From positions 1 to 16,204 of the forward strand of contig JAOUNW010000031.1 of NCBI GenBank assembly GCA_029880755.1: 16,204 nt of DNA, in the 5' to 3' direction. Positions 14,356-16,204 of this stretch are shown in pieces. The translations under genes and the position numbers were made by a program. The notes beneath the pieces were generated by a model that worked only from the letters and a program-made list of their open reading frames with translations, had not been told where the DNA came from and did not search any database. Source of the stretch: Gammaproteobacteria bacterium (GTDB lineage Bacteria > Pseudomonadota > Gammaproteobacteria > Acidiferrobacterales > SZUA-150). Each line of letters begins with the position of its first letter. The stretch's first letter is position 1.

Positions 14356-15405
14356 ATGAAACTCAATCAATATTCAATTCGTTCTTGCGCCACGATTCTA
14401 GTGGCATTGGCCGCGCTCAGCGCAAACCCTATGACAATGGCCATGCATAGAGGCGGTGGCGGCGGTGGCGGCGGTGGCGGCGGCGGCACGACGATACCAG
14501 TGCTAAACGCCACTAACGTTAGTCTGTCTGTAAGTTCGTTAACACGCACTATGAGCGATGGTCAAAATGTAAACTTCTGGGTTTTTTGCCAAGGAGGCAT
14601 GGGTGGTATGGGAGGCGGAGGTTGCACCTTACCCAGCCCCGTTCTTGAGCTGGGGGTTGGACAAACGGCCAATGTAAGTTTGAACATGATGATGGCGCCG
14701 CAGGAACCCTCTCCCTATAACGGCCATACTATCCATCCACATGGCCTGGATGTGCCGACGAGCGAAGATGGCGTTCCGGAGACAGGTGCCTCAGTTAATG
14801 GCGACACTTATACGTTCAGTGTCGATAGCCGGTATGTGGGTAGTCACGCCTATCATTGCCATGTTCATACAGTAAAACACCTGGAAATGGGTATGTACGG
14901 CGCCTTTATTGTGAAAGACGGCAATCGTATCAGCAGCGGAGGACCCACTTATGACTATGAATGGAACATGGTTCTAAGTACAGTCGACCCCGCCTACCAC
15001 ACAGCGACAGGAGACTCCACAGTCTTTGCCGACTATAACCCACGCTATTATTTGGTTAATGGTCAGGAGGGGTTGAGTACGGGTGCGCCTGCAGAGACTT
15101 TTACCGCGGCGACAGGAAAAAAAGTAGCTATACGATTAATTGGTATGCAATCTGTCAACTCAACATTTCGAATAAGAAATGCAAGTGGCAGCTACCAGTC
15201 TTTTACAATATACAATAAAGATGGTTTCGCCTTGAGCAGCCCGCAAACTGTAACCAGTGCTGATGTTTCGCCTGGACAAACTATGGACGTGATGGTGACA
15301 TTGCCAAGCAGTAGTAGCTCCTGGTATCCGCAGGTGACTTATAAAAACCTGCGAAACGGTGGCAGCTACAGCAACGGCACGGTTTACACCAGGTTGAATT
15401 TTTAA
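14356..15405 (+). CDS. Secreted two-cupredoxin multicopper-oxidase-like protein with type 1 site and four trinuclear histidines
   Basis: Exported protein of 349 residues. The Sec signal (core CATILVALAALSA, cleavage about residue 29) is followed by twelve glycines (33-44). The first cupredoxin domain (about 46-187) carries HTIHPHG (His124, 127, 129) and YHCHVHTVKHLEMGM (His167, Cys168, His169, His175, Met180). By analogy with oxidases, His124, Cys168, His175 and Met180 form a type 1 copper site, and His127, 129, 167 and 169 are half of a trinuclear cluster. The Cys-to-His spacing is two longer than in small laccases. An inserted loop between Cys78 and Cys90 is Gly/Met-rich. The second domain (about 195-349) resembles a ligand-less oxidase domain (YYLVNGQEG, SPGQTMDVMVTLP). 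GGGGAGGG at 14341-14348 fixes the ATG; an in-frame TTG at 14329 overlaps the previous gene and is rejected. Confidence 0.87.
   Translation: MKLNQYSIRSCATILVALAALSANPMTMAMHRGGGGGGGGGGGGTTIPVLNATNVSLSVSSLTRTMSDGQNVNFWVFCQGGMGGMGGGGCTLPSPVLELGVGQTANVSLNMMMAPQEPSPYNGHTIHPHGLDVPTSEDGVPETGASVNGDTYTFSVDSRYVGSHAYHCHVHTVKHLEMGMYGAFIVKDGNRISSGGPTYDYEWNMVLSTVDPAYHTATGDSTVFADYNPRYYLVNGQEGLSTGAPAETFTAATGKKVAIRLIGMQSVNSTFRIRNASGSYQSFTIYNKDGFALSSPQTVTSADVSPGQTMDVMVTLPSSSSSWYPQVTYKNLRNGGSYSNGTVYTRLNF
14452..14487 (+). repeat. GGC/GGT microsatellite encoding twelve glycines
   Basis: Twelve consecutive Gly codons (GGC with interspersed GGT) just after the predicted signal cleavage site of the second cupredoxin protein. 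In-frame length change by slippage is plausible; the tract probably serves as a flexible linker. Confidence 0.9.
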
Positions 15406-15432
15406 CGCCTTGAAACCGAAAGTTCCAGAACG

Positions 15433-15466
15433 AAAAACCGGGAGTAGATTCTCCCGGTTTTTTTTT
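15433..15466. terminator. Bidirectional rho-independent terminator
   Basis: CCGGGAG (15438-15444) pairs with CTCCCGG (15451-15457) around a six-base loop, extended by five A/T pairs and followed by a nine-T run (15458-15466). It closes the cupredoxin operon; the opposite A-run can also serve the convergent GGDEF gene. Confidence 0.92.
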
Positions 15467-15493
15467 CATAACTAACGGTAATATCTTTCCGGA

Positions 15494-16204
15494 CTAGTGA
15501 TTTTTACTCTTAAATTGAGAATGATTTTTGGGGTTGCGCTTGGCCGCATACATGGCCATGTCGGCATGTTTTAACAACTCAAGCTCCGAATACCCGTTTT
15601 CCGGATAACAAGCGATACCCATGCTTCCGCAAACAGTTAGCTTATGACCCTCTATATAGAATGGTGGGCTCAGCGCGTCCTTTATTTTCTGGATTACCGT
15701 AGTAGTTGCTGGTTTCTCGGCACCCGGCAGAATAATCACAAACTCATCTCCTCCCATGCGCCCGACTGTATCGGATTTCCTTAATACGGCTTGAACTCTT
15801 CTGGCAACTTCTTTCAACAATTCATCGCCAATCTGATGCCCAAGCGTATCATTTATATGTTTAAAATGATCCACATCCATTATTATAACTGATAACGGTT
15901 TGTTTTCCCTGGCGGCGGTTCTGATGCCGTGGAGCATACGATCATTAATCAATGAACGGTTGGGAAGCCCGGTTAATGGATCATGTAACGCCTGATACTC
16001 AAGCTTCTTGTTAAGTCTTAGCAGCTCTTCAGTGCGCTCGGCGACACGCTGTTCCAGCTGTTGATTAAGCTCCACTGTCTCCTTTTGAAGCAATTCTGCC
16101 AACTGGACCGCTTGATTCAGACAATGAAAGTTTGATGCATTCTCAATGGCAATACCGGCCTGGGCGGCAAACAGCGATAATAAATGGAGATCGCGCTCGG
16201 TAAA
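15494..16204 (-). CDS. GAF-GGDEF diguanylate cyclase, C-terminal part (5' end outside window)
   Basis: The frame stays open to the window edge at 16204, so the true start lies beyond; the TTG at 16102 is internal. The visible residues begin with the end of a GAF-type sensor domain (FTERDLHLLSLFAAQAGIAIENA), continue through a coiled coil (VELNQQLEQRVAERTEELLRLNKKLE) and end in a complete GGDEF domain. The active-site loop GGDEF is encoded at 15740-15754, with an intact inhibitory I-site RKSD five residues before it; HDPLTGLPNR and MDVDHFKHINDTLGH are also present. It should make cyclic-di-GMP from GTP in response to a signal sensed upstream. No EAL domain follows. It converges on the cupredoxin operon and is probably functionally separate. 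Confidence 0.93.
   Translation of the reverse strand, partial: FTERDLHLLSLFAAQAGIAIENASNFHCLNQAVQLAELLQKETVELNQQLEQRVAERTEELLRLNKKLEYQALHDPLTGLPNRSLINDRMLHGIRTAARENKPLSVIIMDVDHFKHINDTLGHQIGDELLKEVARRVQAVLRKSDTVGRMGGDEFVIILPGAEKPATTTVIQKIKDALSPPFYIEGHKLTVCGSMGIACYPENGYSELELLKHADMAMYAAKRNPKNHSQFKSKNH

Noticed and set aside
1..16204. CRISPR arrays, tRNA or rRNA genes, insertion sequences, phage or toxin-antitoxin genes
   Set aside because: No repeat-spacer pattern, cloverleaf-like sequence, transposase or recombinase motif, or terminal repeats were seen by eye; a dedicated tRNA or covariance search was not possible.

Overview
The window looks like chromosomal DNA of a gammaproteobacterium. The evidence is a full-length, typically proteobacterial MnmG, Gram-negative envelope genes (an outer-membrane beta-barrel, LolCDE/MacB-type ABC systems, periplasmic proteins with Sec signals) and a GAF-GGDEF protein. 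A periplasmic DsrE-like protein and Crp/Fnr-type boxes hint at a sulfur-metabolising or oxygen-limited lifestyle, but genus cannot be read from the sequence. A conserved end (DUF2914 protein, mnmG) adjoins a long accessory stretch of transport and redox genes.

Layout. 1-378: 3' end of a DUF2914 protein (+), separated from convergent mnmG (-, 454-2322) by a two-way terminator. 2503-4187: ABC-2 type exporter pair (-). 4413-7144: divergent three-gene operon of membrane-fusion protein, FtsX/MacB-fold permease and LolD-like ATPase. 7241-7771: small outer-membrane barrel. 7871-8128: glutaredoxin-like protein. 8296-9147: two-gene unit, DUF211 protein plus VIT1/CCC1-like membrane protein. 9262-12356: second FtsX-type ABC operon with two different permeases and an ATPase carrying a C-terminal YHS metal-binding domain. 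12433-12939: secreted DsrE-like protein. 12940-13343: about 400 AT-rich bases with promoter-like and palindromic elements. 13344-15405: two secreted cupredoxin proteins. A strong terminator follows, then a convergent, truncated GAF-GGDEF gene.

The most striking observation is the cupredoxin pair. Neither protein alone has a complete multicopper-oxidase copper set. The first keeps four trinuclear-cluster histidines but has lost the type 1 residues. The second has the other four histidines plus an intact type 1 site (His, Cys, His, Met). Together they supply the canonical eight histidines and one blue-copper site, which suggests a hetero-oligomeric oxidase assembled from two polypeptides. This is inferred from motifs and is untested.

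A second pattern is regulatory. Near-consensus Crp/Fnr-family boxes (TTGAT-N4-ATCAA type) precede three separate units (MFP-ABC operon, outer-membrane barrel, YHS-ABC operon), each with a plausible -10 element about 21-24 bases downstream, as in activator-dependent class II promoters. A weaker match precedes the oxidase pair. The accessory genes may form one oxygen- or nitric-oxide-responsive envelope, metal and redox module: export (two ABC systems), cytosolic metal/thiol handling (VIT1-like, DUF211, glutaredoxin, YHS) and periplasmic copper oxidase and sulfur-type chemistry. Functional linkage is inferred only from proximity and shared motifs.
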